Assembly (NCBI GenBank): GCA_940671915.1 | Contig: CALNVZ010003433.1 | Span: 49,223,143-49,287,142 of the forward strand | DNA from: Paracentrotus lividus | Taxonomy: Eukaryota; Echinodermata; Echinoidea; Camarodonta; Echinidae | Reading direction: 5' to 3' | DNA length: 64,000 bases | In this document: positions 37,892-49,150 of the stretch, piece by piece | Layout of the letters: the number at the start of each line of letters is the position of its first letter | Position numbering within the stretch: the first letter of the stretch is position 1 | The notes under the pieces: generated by a model | Database searches by the model: none | What the model was told of the DNA's origin: nothing | What the model saw: the letters and a program-made list of their open reading frames with translations, nothing else | Position numbers and translations under genes: made by a program

Positions 37892-38248
37892 CAGGCGCGG
37901 ATCCAGGGGGGGGGGGGAGGGTGCTGATGCCCCCCGTAAGATTAGAAAAACAGCATACCTTTTGTACATGGACCTTATGAGCGCCACCCATAAAAATTTG
38001 AAATACCTTTTATTTATTTTTTATTTATATATTTTTTATTTATTTATTTTTTATTTTTTTGCTTGTCCATACTTCGGGGCCAAGTGATCGAGCGACCTGA
38101 CCCTACCCCTATCACCCCCCGCTCATCACACCGCCAGCATGACATGAACAAATTTTGATGTACCTTTTTGCTCGTCCAGCATAACGTTAAAAAAATTTTA
38201 GGGTACCTTTCCGACCCCTGTAAAAGTCTGTCTCTGGATCCGCGCCTG
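37892..38248. mobile_element. MITE with CAGGCGCGGATCCAG ends, copy 1
   Basis: The ends are CAGGCGCGGATCCAG and CTGGATCCGCGCCTG. The interior holds ACCTGACCCTACCCCTA and a CGCCAGCATGACATGAA block, both found in reverse orientation in the copy at 40329-40540. No clear target duplication. Non-autonomous, probably hAT-like. Confidence 0.8.
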
Positions 38249-38317
38249 TTGTTATACATGTATTTTTTACTCTATTTTTCAAATAATCTGAATTACAGTC
38301 TGGAGTCCTCCTTTAAC

Positions 38318-40007
38318 TTGCAGACGCTGAAAAAAATTTTTTTGGGGGGGGGTTTGGGGTTGTTTTTTTATTTGCTATATATATATAGGCCTATACTGAA
38401 ACAAGTTTATGGTATAGCAACACAGTGTTCATCTGTACTACCTAGGTTACACAGATCTCTCCTTGAAATAGATATTCATGTCATCAAGTATCTTATGGCC
38501 TGAAATGTAGGTCCATATAAATTCTGTCAAACAAATGTTGCCGCCCGAGACGTTAGTTTCAGGTTTTAGGTTTCATTTATTTCCACAAATCAACATGATA
38601 AAGCAATCGACTTAAAATGCATTTACATAAAACAATATAATATATTTACAATCAAGAAGAAAAGCGGAGGAGCCTAAAGAAAATCAGAGCATTGGAGCCA
38701 ATGTTGATGCAACATAAATTGATATCATTCTCTGTGGACATTATAGTAGTATCCAGATCAAGTTTAATGGTCGGTGACCTCACAAGCTGTTTCAATCAAT
38801 CATGAATCCAATGTGTTCACGTTAACTGCCAATTATAGGCCTATAGACCACAAATAGGTAACTTGCAGACACAAATTAAATACTAAATATATCTAGAGCT
38901 CAGGCAAAATTTATTAGACTAAGCTCTTTTTCTTGTTTTAAACAAGAGCATCATTTACATATGTAACAAAGGCCTATACCTATAGGCCTAATTACTAAAG
39001 ACTGTGTAGAAGAAGAGTTGGTTTGTGTCTATTAAATGTTTTGTTAACACACAAAGAGAGATACACACCCATTGAAACCCTGAAGAAAAAGAGCTTGGTC
39101 TCATAATTTTTCCCCTAAGCTGTACATTGAAGCAGTATGACTTACGCTTTTGTTACAATTCCATACAAGTCAATTTTCCTTTTGAATATTTCATGGTTAA
39201 TGGATGTAATGGGTTTTAGCATAGTTTCATATGAAAGCTAATTACAATGGAGAAAGGGAATAAATTGCATGATGTAATAATAGGCTTGAAAGATATTGAC
39301 ATCAAGAGGTAATTAAGCTGTGGGTCTAGGATTTAAAAATAGAGGGAGTGCAAATGGAAAATTTGATGATTGATTATTGTCTAAGATAAATAAACAACAA
39401 TATAATATGATAAGCCTGAAATTGAATTCTGAACCTGCAGTTCTTGCAGAAATGTATTTCTTATAAATGTAAAATATAATTCTGACTCCCTTTGATAACC
39501 AATTATTGCAGAGCCCTGACATTGGGTCTAATTCATGAAGCCAATATAGCATGAGGTTGATTGGTACAGGGTGGGTTAGTTCAAGAAGAAGACTTAATCA
39601 ACGGCATGAAACAGATAAGTGTACATTTGTATGGTACAATAAAATATATGTACTGAAGGATATCATAGGCAAATACGCTTCCTTATTCAATACAAGGATG
39701 TATTTGATAGTTGGCACAAAAACAATTTTATATTGGATTAAATTAGGGGTGGTTATATGAAAGATCAAGGTTGTGTTTTGTTGAGTTTACCTGTCATACA
39801 ATCAAACTATAAAGTGAGAATGAACAGCATTCACATTGTATTCCCATACCATTGTTTTATCATATCCTTTTTACGAAATTAAATTTTAGAATAGGCTCTA
39901 TTGTTTTTAAGTCGTTCTCAAAAACAACCATGCAATAACTCTGAATATATGATTTACATGTTTTTAAAGATATTTTGTAATGAGAATATAACAGAGCTTT
40001 TTTATAC
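38318..40007. other. Unassigned non-coding stretch
   Basis: AT-rich, with a T-then-G run at 38331-38350 and several TAGGCCTA palindromes (38390, 38838, 38973-38990). No exon or terminal repeat was recognised. Confidence 0.4.
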
Positions 40008-40135
40008 AGTGGCGTATCCAGGAGGTAACATTGGGGGGGGGGGCTCCAAGTCTAGATTTTGTGCCCCCTCTTCAAGTTAAACTTTTCATTCAAAGCCCCC
40101 CCCCCAAAAAAAAAAAAAAAAAAAAAAAAAAAATA
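40008..40135. repeat. Fragment of a CAGTGGCGTATCCAGGAGG element with C-run/A-run
   Basis: Starts with CAGTGGCGTATCCAGGAGG, which resembles a hAT-type terminus, then a G run. It contains C(9)A(about 30) at 40096-40133. The opposite terminus was not identified. Confidence 0.4.
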
Positions 40136-40328
40136 AAATAGAAATTATCTTATCCTTCTTTCAATGCCCCTCTGACTTAGCCCCCTGGCCTTTGGTTTTG
40201 GTTGAACCAGCAAGGTAGACCCCTCCCCCACCCAACAGGATGTACATGTATGGGTGTTATGATGAAACTTTTATTCTGTTTTTTAAATTCCATTCCATTG
40301 CCGTAAGACACCCAAGAACGATCAATTT

Positions 40329-40540
40329 CAGGCGCGGATCCAGAGACGGACTTTAACGGGGTGCGAAAAGGTACCTTAAAATATTTTCACGTCACGCTGG
40401 CAGCGTGATAAGCAGGGGGGTGGGTGTTGAAAATTTTTTCAAACATACTTCATGTAGGGGTAGGGTCAGGTCATCGTTCCGTCCTGAACAATTGACAAGG
40501 TGCACTAGCACCTTCAGCCACCCCTCTGGATCCGCGCCTG
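40329..40540. mobile_element. MITE with CAGGCGCGGATCCAG ends, copy 2 (inverted, shorter)
   Basis: Ends CAGGCGCGGATCCAGAGAC and CTCTGGATCCGCGCCTG enclose 212 bp. It is flanked by AATTT on both sides, a possible 5-bp target duplication. The interior (GTAGGGGTAGGGTCAGGTCA, CACGCTGGCAGCGTGA) matches 37892-38248 in reverse orientation and lacks its middle part. Confidence 0.8.
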
Positions 40541-41416
40541 AATTTAACCTTTATGGGATAATGAGTCAGTTTTATGTAAGTATTTAGAGGGTTTTGACAG
40601 TAGACTACACCAATATCCCAACACACATTTAGCGAATTGCTTTGTCATTAAAATGTCTGTACATGAAGACTAAAATGGTCTATTCTTTGTGGTTGGTATG
40701 GTGTACAGTGAGTGTTCGTCGCTGCATGGGGTTGTGTACGCACAGAATAGGATATAGTGTACTGCTTTTCTACATGACTACACATATATCATTGGAGAGA
40801 ATAATACTACTCATTACTGGTGATATACAACATTACAGCAACCAGAAAGAGAGATATACAATACCATGTATTAGCACTACCAGCACATCATTTGATCTTT
40901 CACTGGATTTAATGGAATTATACATATGACTCAATCAACAGTGAAGTTCTGAAAACCCTGTAAGTGAAAGTAGTATGGTATCAATTAGGAAAGTCTGTGT
41001 GTGTTGATATATGGTACGTTACAGGTAGTTCTATGCTACTGTATAGATCTTTGCATGGGGTATTAATGGGTCACTCTATAAAGTGGTCATTTTTAAGTGG
41101 GTGAAAATGTGACACATTAAACTACATGTATATTGGACAATATATGTTATTTATTTTATTGTTCATACAAAGCAAAAAACTTCTCATTTATTGACTATCT
41201 GTACGTTATTTTATTAGAATCTATATCTAGCTCTTACGCAATGTAGGATATACATACATGTACTATAACATTTTTGCATAGACAATTTTAGGGATTGACG
41301 AATAAAGAAAAAAAAACAGCTTACTAGTATTTCATAATTTTATATATTTTTTTTTTTCTATTTCCTTTTCGTTTTAACTTACTGAATTTGTGTAATAAGT
41401 TTGATATTGCCAATAA

Positions 41417-42076
41417 TTGTTTCTTTATGTCTTGCTTACGATGAATAATTTTAATTTGCCTGATACTTACCTTGATGTTCCATCCTTCAATTCAAAATAC
41501 AAAAAGGAAGAATTTTCAAATTCATTTTCTCTTGTGCATTTCAATTGTAGAAGTTTACCATGCAATTTTGATTATTTTGATATGTATCTTAACAGTCTTG
41601 ATCATGATTTCAAAGTAATAGGTCTAACCGAGACTTGGTTGAATTCTTTGTCACCTTTGAATTTGTACTCTCTTAGTAATTATAATCTCACGTGCAATAA
41701 CAGAAAACAGAAACGAGGTGGTGGGACAGGAATTTATATTCATAACTCATTGAAGTTTTCCGTAAGACATGATTTATCTATCCCTACCGAGTCCTTCGAA
41801 AGTATTTTTGTTGAAATATTGAACAGTACCAAGTGCAGAAAGACTGTCATTGGTGTTATATATCGTCCACCAGGACAAATCACTGAACAATTTATTGACG
41901 AATTCACTTTTTCCCTGAATAAGGCTGGTACTAATTCATGTAATTGTTTTATTATGGGTGACCTGAATATTGATCTAACTAAAATTGGTTCTAATTCAAA
42001 AGTAGATAATTTCATTGATCTTTTGTCGGGTTTTTGTTTGCGACCTATTATTAATTCCCCAAACACGTTAAACTAA
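41417..42076 (+). pseudogene. LINE endonuclease-domain fragment, open but truncated
   Basis: A 219-residue frame from the APE-like endonuclease of a CR1/L2-type LINE. In order: HFNCRSLP (about residue 43), LTETWLNS (about 73), the GGGTGIYIHNSLKF block (about 100), SIFVEIL (about 128), IGVIYRPPGQ (about 143) and FIMGDLNIDL (about 178). The acidic LTE and GDLN motifs that coordinate metal are intact. The frame stops soon after INSPNT, where family members continue with a T-R-V/SDH region and then the reverse transcriptase. It is part of a mobile element and not a host gene. Confidence 0.8.
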
Positions 42077-44510
42077 AAAAAGTACAACCATGCTTTCTCG
42101 CTTATAACATTCTACAAATTGTATCTCATTGAATCGCGGTTACTCTTGAAGCGATAAGATGTGACCTTCCTTTTTTTCAATATGTCTCCATCAACTGTTC
42201 ATAATTGAAAAATGGTGTCCCTTAAATTAAAAAAAGGCGTCGATTCACAACCGCCAATCTTACACAGTTTTTTTTTCAAAATTGATAATTTTGACTGGAA
42301 ATGCATAGTAATGATATCGTTACGAGGTAACGAACTTTTTGATATATTTCAAAAGAAATTTAAGAGAGCTTTTTCCATTAAATCTTATAGTTGTAATAAA
42401 GAACAGGAGACCATGGTTACACAGATCTAGCAACTGTTAACAAAAGTCAATTATATAGATAACATAAAATCCAACTACTTACCGTAAAGAACTTATAGGA
42501 CATATCGGGAATATTGTTATAATAAAAACATGCCAAAGAGATATTTTTTATAAAAAGTTTTAATATACAAAGGGAAATACTAATCAACATGGAGGAATTA
42601 TCAATGATCTTTTGAATAAAAACCATAATAACGGAACATAATAAAATAGATTCTCTCCAATTCGGGATGACATTTTACGAATAAACAGAGATTCTAACTT
42701 TAATGACTTTTTGTTAGTTATGGAATGACATGCAAAACCAAAATATAGATCATTCAAATATACCTTTGATTATATCTTGAAATCAAATGATCAACTCCAT
42801 TTTTTCAACCTAAACAAATGAATATTCAAATTGGATCAAAATGAAAGGCTAATACCCAGTTCCGCAAGACTATAGAGATATTAAGTTGTAAAAAATGTAA
42901 TCTGTCATAAATACACCATTATCTTCTTATTTTCAATGCGTGTCTTAGTACTAGTATCTTCAACAAAATGAAAGCACATTTGACACCATCTAAAAAGAAT
43001 AAAAATAATGTAACTAATTTTCGCCAATTATCCTTTTCCAATTTTCCACATTTTAGAAAATGCATGATAGAAGGGTAGAAAATGAATTGTATAAACAGAC
43101 ACAATTTTAGCTAAATCAAAATTTGGATTTAGGTGCATGTCTCATAACACGACAGAATACTATATAATCATATAAATTAATCGATGCTATATAATAAAGA
43201 ATTATGCTTAATCTATTTTATACTTAACTAAAGCTATTGACTATGACATCAATTACCTCTTCAAAATTAAAAGCTTATGATATAAGCAGGTTCTAAAATT
43301 GACATAGGCCTCGCCTTAACCTTAGCATTAACCTAGATTACTCACTCGTCAATCGTCACTACGCTCATAGTACGTAAAAAATGCGCGTGCCGCAGTTCCA
43401 TCCTCGCCTCTTTCTTTTTACTTATAAATATGTTTTACTCATATTTCTACTCTCTAAAATTACATAGTATTTCTGTGCTGTCTGATGACTACTAGGTTTT
43501 ATTAAGACTCAGATTCGAAAGGTTATTCTAAGTGCATACATGGAAGAAGTCAATCTGTAAATTATTAATTGGTATGAAGTAAAATGAAAATTTTTAAACA
43601 TAGAACAAACATATTATATATATTGGCACTCAACAGCACTGTGATGATTAAGTATAAATATAGAAATAGAAGAATAGAGAGATTGTTACTACTAAATTTT
43701 AGTATTCAGAGATCAAACTGTCCTGGAACAACCGAGTAGATAACCTAAGGTAAAACAGTGTCAAAAATATAGTTATTTATAAACTTCAGTTCTTCTTAAA
43801 AATCTTAAATTGTTATACCATTTCCCTTATAGTCGTGCTCATATAAACTATTGTATCACTGTTTGGGCTCACAGCAAAGAAAACATTGCAGATTCTAAAT
43901 TAACAGAAAAAGTATCCGATAATAAACCACCATTCTATATCTATTTCCAGCAAACCTTTATATATTAACACTAAATATTACTTTAATAACGGAAATTCTA
44001 TATCGCTGAAAGCTATTTATTTTATGTTTAAGTTAACAAAAATATATGCCCTGAAGTTTTATTAGTATTTTCTCAGAATTATCATCCACATTACATTACA
44101 GAATATAGACATAATATTCACCCCCCTTTAATCGAAGCATATACACAAATCTTCCATTTTATAAAGGCTCATTCAAATATTGGACAACCTTCCCCATCTC
44201 CCTTAAGAAGCCTTAGAATAGACTATATCAATTCAGAAAGACAATGTAGGAACCAAATCTTTATCAAAGTAAACTTACAAAATGATATTTTCCAGTATCT
44301 ATTTTCCTTCTTTTTCGCTATATATATTTTGTATTGTAATCATCATTTCCATTTATGTGATCCTAAGTTTAAACCACTGTTCAGTTTTGAATCATTCAAC
44401 AACTTATTGCTTTTTATCCTCCCACCAAGAATTTTGTATTACCTGTGTTGATATTTATTGATGATAATCATCTTGAAGTGAAAATAATATTGAATTGATT
44501 AATTAATAAT
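41417..44510 (+). mobile_element. Decayed CR1/L2-like LINE (non-LTR retrotransposon)
   Basis: The 5' part, 41417-42076, is one 219-codon open frame with a recognisable APE-type endonuclease: HFNCRS near its start, the LTETWLN motif, GGGTGIYI, VIYRPPG and MGDLNID. It ends before the catalytic SDH-type C-terminus. Downstream, 42200-44450 carries a heavily decayed reverse transcriptase in shifting frames. Recognisable traces are a KAHLTPSKKNKNNVTNFRQL-like peptide near 42970-43035 (family form: THLTPI-K...NNFRPIS) and C-terminal LNNLLP/PPTKNF-like peptides near 44390-44430. Stops and gaps are frequent, so it cannot encode a working RT. The 3' end is set near the AT-rich tail at 44500. The clade is inferred from the endonuclease motifs. 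Confidence 0.8.
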
Positions 44511-46747
44511 TAAAGAAATGATTACATTTTGTACATACTGTATAAACCCATATTATCAGAAGTAAAATAATTTCCAAAATGAATTTCCCTCGGATTTGAA
44601 TCAGCAACCATATTCGGGAATTACATGTTTTTATGAAATAACATCTGAAGAAATTGTTTGTACAGAGTATCGGAAATAGATTTATTCAGTAATGTGGAAA
44701 ATTGTCTGAGACAACAGAGACGTGTCAACTACTGTATAGGGCCAAAGTGGTTATTTTCACATATTTCATGAAAATTTCCACATCAGTGTATGGCTATTTA
44801 TAGTAATGAAAACATCTCAAAATTCATGAAATTAAGCTCTCACAAATTTCCCCACCTAAAAACAAAAGCGTGAAAATGTTGGCTTAAATACAGTATACTG
44901 GTAATTTCTTTTGAACAATTATTGAATTAAAAGATAGGTCCTATTGATGGTCACTGTGTTATAAGTAGAGTTGGTAATTATAAGTATAAGTTGATAACTA
45001 CATTATGATAATTTTATGGGCTGGCAACTCTATCAGTAAAGAAATATGATTTTCATTCATTTTCATTTCATTTATTTTCATATTTCTCATTTTAAATTTG
45101 TTTCACAAACAAGAGAATAACAACAATAATGCATTTTATAAGATTACAAACAAATGAAAAGTTTACAAGTAACGTAATTATACAATCAGTCAAGTAATAA
45201 AGTCATAGCTTAATATAAGTCAAAAGAAATATGATGGGACCTGCATAAAAGCAAGCTTGTGAAAATGCAAGTTGTAAGTAATAAATGGTGGAAGACGGAT
45301 CTAATTTTTATGAGCTTAAATGATACAAGTTTAAATTTTTATTTAAATACAGAAAGGAAAAAAAGAGATTTAACTCATAAAGAATCAGAAGAACAAATGA
45401 TTTGCAATACGCATATACTTAACATGAGTGCAGTAGACATTAAAACTTAAACATAGTCAGTAAATAGACAACTGTCCTTATGGAACTCTATGCATATCAT
45501 AAAGGGAGTAAATAATACGGTATATTTGCTCACGAATATTTTTTTTGTAAAAGAGTGCTTTTTATTTGTATAATGCATTAAATGCATCATGTCATTAGAT
45601 TTAACTGGATGATACTTATTTTGAATATTTGTAGTTTAGTGACAGAATAGCCTCAATGAGTAATCCGTTTACCGTACCATTAAGTAATTCTGGCCTTCAG
45701 GGAAAATGTGACTATTAATTTAGCTTATAGCATGTTGACAAACAACACAGATTTTGTCAAAAAACACACATAATTGGGGATATGTACACTGAATTTGTTT
45801 AAAATTTACATTGTGTCAAATAACACACAACTAATTATTATGATTTATAGTTGGTTTTTTAGTTAGCATTTGTTTATCTTGTAGTTTGGTTTTAATAGGT
45901 CTTTACACCATAAGTAACACTGTGGATGCATTTCAGCTATCTGATATTAAAAATGGTCCTTACCAATAAAATTCAGAAGGCATAATCCGTTACATTTTTG
46001 TTATCCGTTACCGCTGCTATTTTTGGAAACGACTGTTGATAGGAGTAAGGTAACGTACACTAGAGAAAATATTCTCAGATTTAGTTAACACAAGAGGTAA
46101 ATAAATCTAGTACAATCACTTCAAAATATATTTCAAATTTTCAGAGAAATTCATTTGAAAGTTCGGAGTCAAAAAAGGGTCAATTTCTGCCATAATTCCG
46201 TACTGACGTACGACTGGCGCGGTTTTCCTTGTACATGATATTACATAATTTTTGTTTCTGTATGGTCAGATGAGACTCCAGAACATATTAAATATTCAGA
46301 AATATTATATATTTGATTTAATTATTGCTATAGAAAACAATGAGCAAATTGTCTGAATTGTATTCCGTTACCGTGGAATTGCCATATGTAGTATTATTTG
46401 TTATTTTAACACAAATATTTATATTTCATAATTTCCTGTAGCACCATAGAGCCAAATGTCAGAGAAATATTTGCTTTTAAAAAAAAATTAGCTAAATGAG
46501 CATTAACTGAATTAACTTAACCTAATTTGAAACAGGATAATAATGGTAAGCTGAAGTACAGAGCTACACGACATGTAGGTACTTATAGGTTATTTGTTAC
46601 ACCTTATTAGCTCAGAGTACCTATTGGTTGTTCAAACACTTGGAGTGTCACACATACATAGGACGCTGGTAGAGATGTTCGAGTTGTTAAAAGCTACATT
46701 GGAGGGATTGCTTATTATTCTTAATTTTCAGTATGATAGTCATGTAT
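44511..46747. other. Non-coding stretch with a dispersed repeat and TCCGTTACCG words
   Basis: About 44745-44900 is the inverted partner of the repeat at 13240-13435, sharing CTATTTATAGTAATGAAAAC and GGAAATTT blocks. Between 45660 and 46390 the word TCCGTTAC(CG), or close variants, occurs about four times. No exon was recognised. Confidence 0.45.
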
Positions 46748-47551
46748 CGCCGAGTGGATCAAAAAAATTTACACTAGAAAAATGTCAATAAAGAAAACCA
46801 TTTATAACCCTAATTATTTACATTCTGAAAGAGTAACTCCCCCGCATCTTCTGGTACCAGTTTTTTGTGGTATGTCTTTATGCTGGCATGACAAGACGCA
46901 TTGTTTGCGAACATGCAATTCGAATATGTGCCAGGGTGGGGATGAAATTGAAACAACAATCACTGACAAAAAAGCAACTCCATCAAGAATAAATAGCATA
47001 ACTTTTAAACGAAATGTCTTCCGCTACATAATTGGCAAGGTGTTGTTTAACATATTGACTACATTCTGTATGAAAATTAGATTGACTCGTCAAGTAATGC
47101 ACGAATGAGAAGACATCAAGAGTAATTGCAACTGACAGCCCTAAAAGGCCTCCTAATCTTATGAAAAGAATTATTTTGTCTTTGACGTGTGCTCATTCAT
47201 GCTGACTCTGCGATTTACTCATTTTCGTACAAAATGTAGTCAAATATGTGTAACAACACCTGTCAAGTTATTAAGGAAGACATTTCGGTTAAAAGTATTG
47301 CTATTTTATTCATGATGGAGTAGTTTTGTCAGCTTTGTTGTTTAATTCATCCCACCCTGGCACATTCGAAAGCATGTTCGCAAACAATGTGTCGTGTTCA
47401 TGCCAAGCGTAAAGACATACCAACAAAAATGGTACCAGGAAGATGCGTGGGAGTACTCTTTCAGAATATGTAAATAATTTAGGGTTTATAAAATTGGTTT
47501 TCTTTGTATTGACATTATTCCTAGGTGTAAGTTTTTTTGACTCACTCGGTA
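46748..47551. mobile_element. Long-TIR mariner-like non-autonomous element
   Basis: The arms extend for about 230 bp. The left arm reads CCGAGTGGATCAAAAAAATT, then ATGTCAATA, TTATTTACATTCTGAAAGAG and TTGTTTGCGAACATGC. The right arm from about 47320 is its reverse complement and ends TTTTTTTGACTCACTCGG followed by TA. The ends resemble Tc1/mariner ends with a TA target. The 108-codon frame at 46782-47108 runs through the arm and is not a transposase. Confidence 0.75.
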
Positions 47552-48016
47552 TAACAGTACATGTAGGCCTACATGTAGGTCTGTAGGGTGTTTTATATCA
47601 AGATTTAACAAGGTACATGTACAGTCAGGTAGAGAGGAGGGCCCTGCATATAAGACTCCAATGCCCTGTAACGATTGTACAAGTAACACTTAAATAATAT
47701 GATTGGTATCAATCGTTAGATTGATTGTATCTCTTATGTTACAGGGTACTAGAGGGATACAGTAGCTCCAACTGTTACATAAGTTAAATAGATGGGTAAG
47801 ATTATTGAAAAAACTCTTTAGAATCTAGAGTTCAGTTTGTGATTTAAGCTATGGTAGTATAGTAAAGAGGTATGATACAAACTCCATCAAGGCCAGCTTG
47901 TAACAAGAGACATGAGGGCTTGAATACCATGCTGATAGGTTTATTAGTCCAGTGTGTCACACATCTCTACATCCTCCTGAACTCAATACCTCTGATATTG
48001 ATATCTTATAAACTCT

Positions 48017-48470
48017 CTTAGAGTGTGTTCAATGTCCAGTTTCAAATTTATACGCCAACATGAACCATGATACAATACTGATATAAAGAGAAACAAAGTG
48101 TGTGTTCATTGTCCCCCATCCCCGGTCGTAAAAGTAAACGTGTTTCAAATCTCGATTCGAAGGAAAATTTAAACGCCGAAAAAGATGCATTTTGAAACAC
48201 AATCGGCTTCAATCGCGATTGCAACGAAATGCAACACTGAACAGGATTGAGTTTTCAAACGTGTTTAAATGTGCTTTCACAATGGAAGCTTTCGGTGCAA
48301 GTGAAAAGAAGGAGAAGATGTTTGTTTTTGAGAGTGGGGAATTTAAAGACGATGGAAATATAATCAGTTTAAAATTTTTGACACTGAACGGTGCACCGCT
48401 GATCGCGTTTGTGTTTGTGTTTTGTACATAAATAAATAAATTTGAAACTGGACATTGAACACACCCTAAG
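48017..48470. mobile_element. MITE with CTTAGRGTGTGTTCAATG ends
   Basis: The ends (CTTAGAGTGTGTTCAATGTC then CAGTTTCAAATTTAT) are nearly perfect inverted repeats over about 35 bp with the right end (TTTGAAACTGGACATTGAAC then ACACCCTAAG). It encloses a 79-codon frame at 48192-48431 with no recognised similarity. No target duplication is obvious, so the superfamily is uncertain. Confidence 0.8.
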
Positions 48471-48489
48471 CCCAACCACTTTCATTATC

Positions 48490-49150
48490 ACAAGATCATC
48501 ATCCCTTCTTACTTCTCCTCCCATTCCTCACCTCCCCAGGCCACCCTTCCTCAACTCCCCTCCCTGGGCGACCCAATCTTCCCCTCCCCTAGACCAAATA
48601 ACTTGTCTTCAGATACTTTGGACTACAGTACTCCTCACATTCTGTTCACCACTCACCCTATCCTTTCCCCTTCACACTTCCTTTTTCCCCCCTTCCCCTT
48701 TCCCCCTCTCCACCTTGAAGGCGCTCCACTTCCCCTACCTTCTTTGCACCTCCTATGTCTTGTACATTCCCTCCACCTCTTCTTTCCCCATCTCCCCCTC
48801 CCCACCGTAGAGGCACTCGACATTCCCCGACCTTCCTCGCACCACATCACATGTACATTCCCTAGCCCCTTTCTTTCCCACTGCGACCACCCATCTCGCC
48901 CCTTCACCCACACAGGGTGTACTATGCATACCTCCTAATCGGCGCCGGACGCCTCGCTAGCACCCGCCTCCACGTCACTGAGTTGTACCCTATCCCTTTA
49001 TCCACTCCCCTCCTTTCCCTTCCCTGCCGCACTTCCAACCTCGATATCTCCCCTCCCCACCCTAAAGAGCACCTCCTATTTTTTTTCTCTTCCTGTCCCT
49101 TCCCCTCTCCCCTCTTCCATTTCCCAAGCACATTGGAATATTTCCCTAGA
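48490..49150. repeat. Pyrimidine-rich degenerate minisatellite
   Basis: About 650 bp of C/T-dominated + strand. Loose units of about 110-130 bp are recognisable by CCCCCTCCCCACC(G)TAGAGGC(A)CT, CTTCCTCGCACC and TGTACATTCCCT words (about 48705-48800 and 48798-48890, with weaker copies on either side). Proline-rich open frames across it follow from composition. Confidence 0.7.

Larger units (their letters stand above)
37366..38313. mobile_element. TTAA-flanked element interrupted by two later insertions
   Basis: The left end AGGACTACTCCATGTTTAAA, then TTCAGATGATTTGAAA, is matched in reverse complement by the right end (AATTTTTCAAATAATCTGAA-like, then CTGGAGTCCTCCT). TTAA lies outside both ends (37362-37365 and 38314-38317). 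Only about 260 bp belong to this element. The rest is the GACCGAC fold-back element at 37483-37810 and the CAGGCGCGGATCC MITE at 37892-38248. Confidence 0.75.

Noticed and set aside
40642-40929. 95-codon open frame on the + strand
   Set aside because: No similarity recognised, no convincing splice context and ordinary intronic composition.
46782-47108. 108-codon frame as a transposase
   Set aside because: Most of it is one arm of a long terminal inverted repeat, and no catalytic motif is visible.
48442-48938. Proline/serine-rich overlapping frames
   Set aside because: They come from the pyrimidine-rich minisatellite. Similar frames exist in two phases, as composition alone would give.
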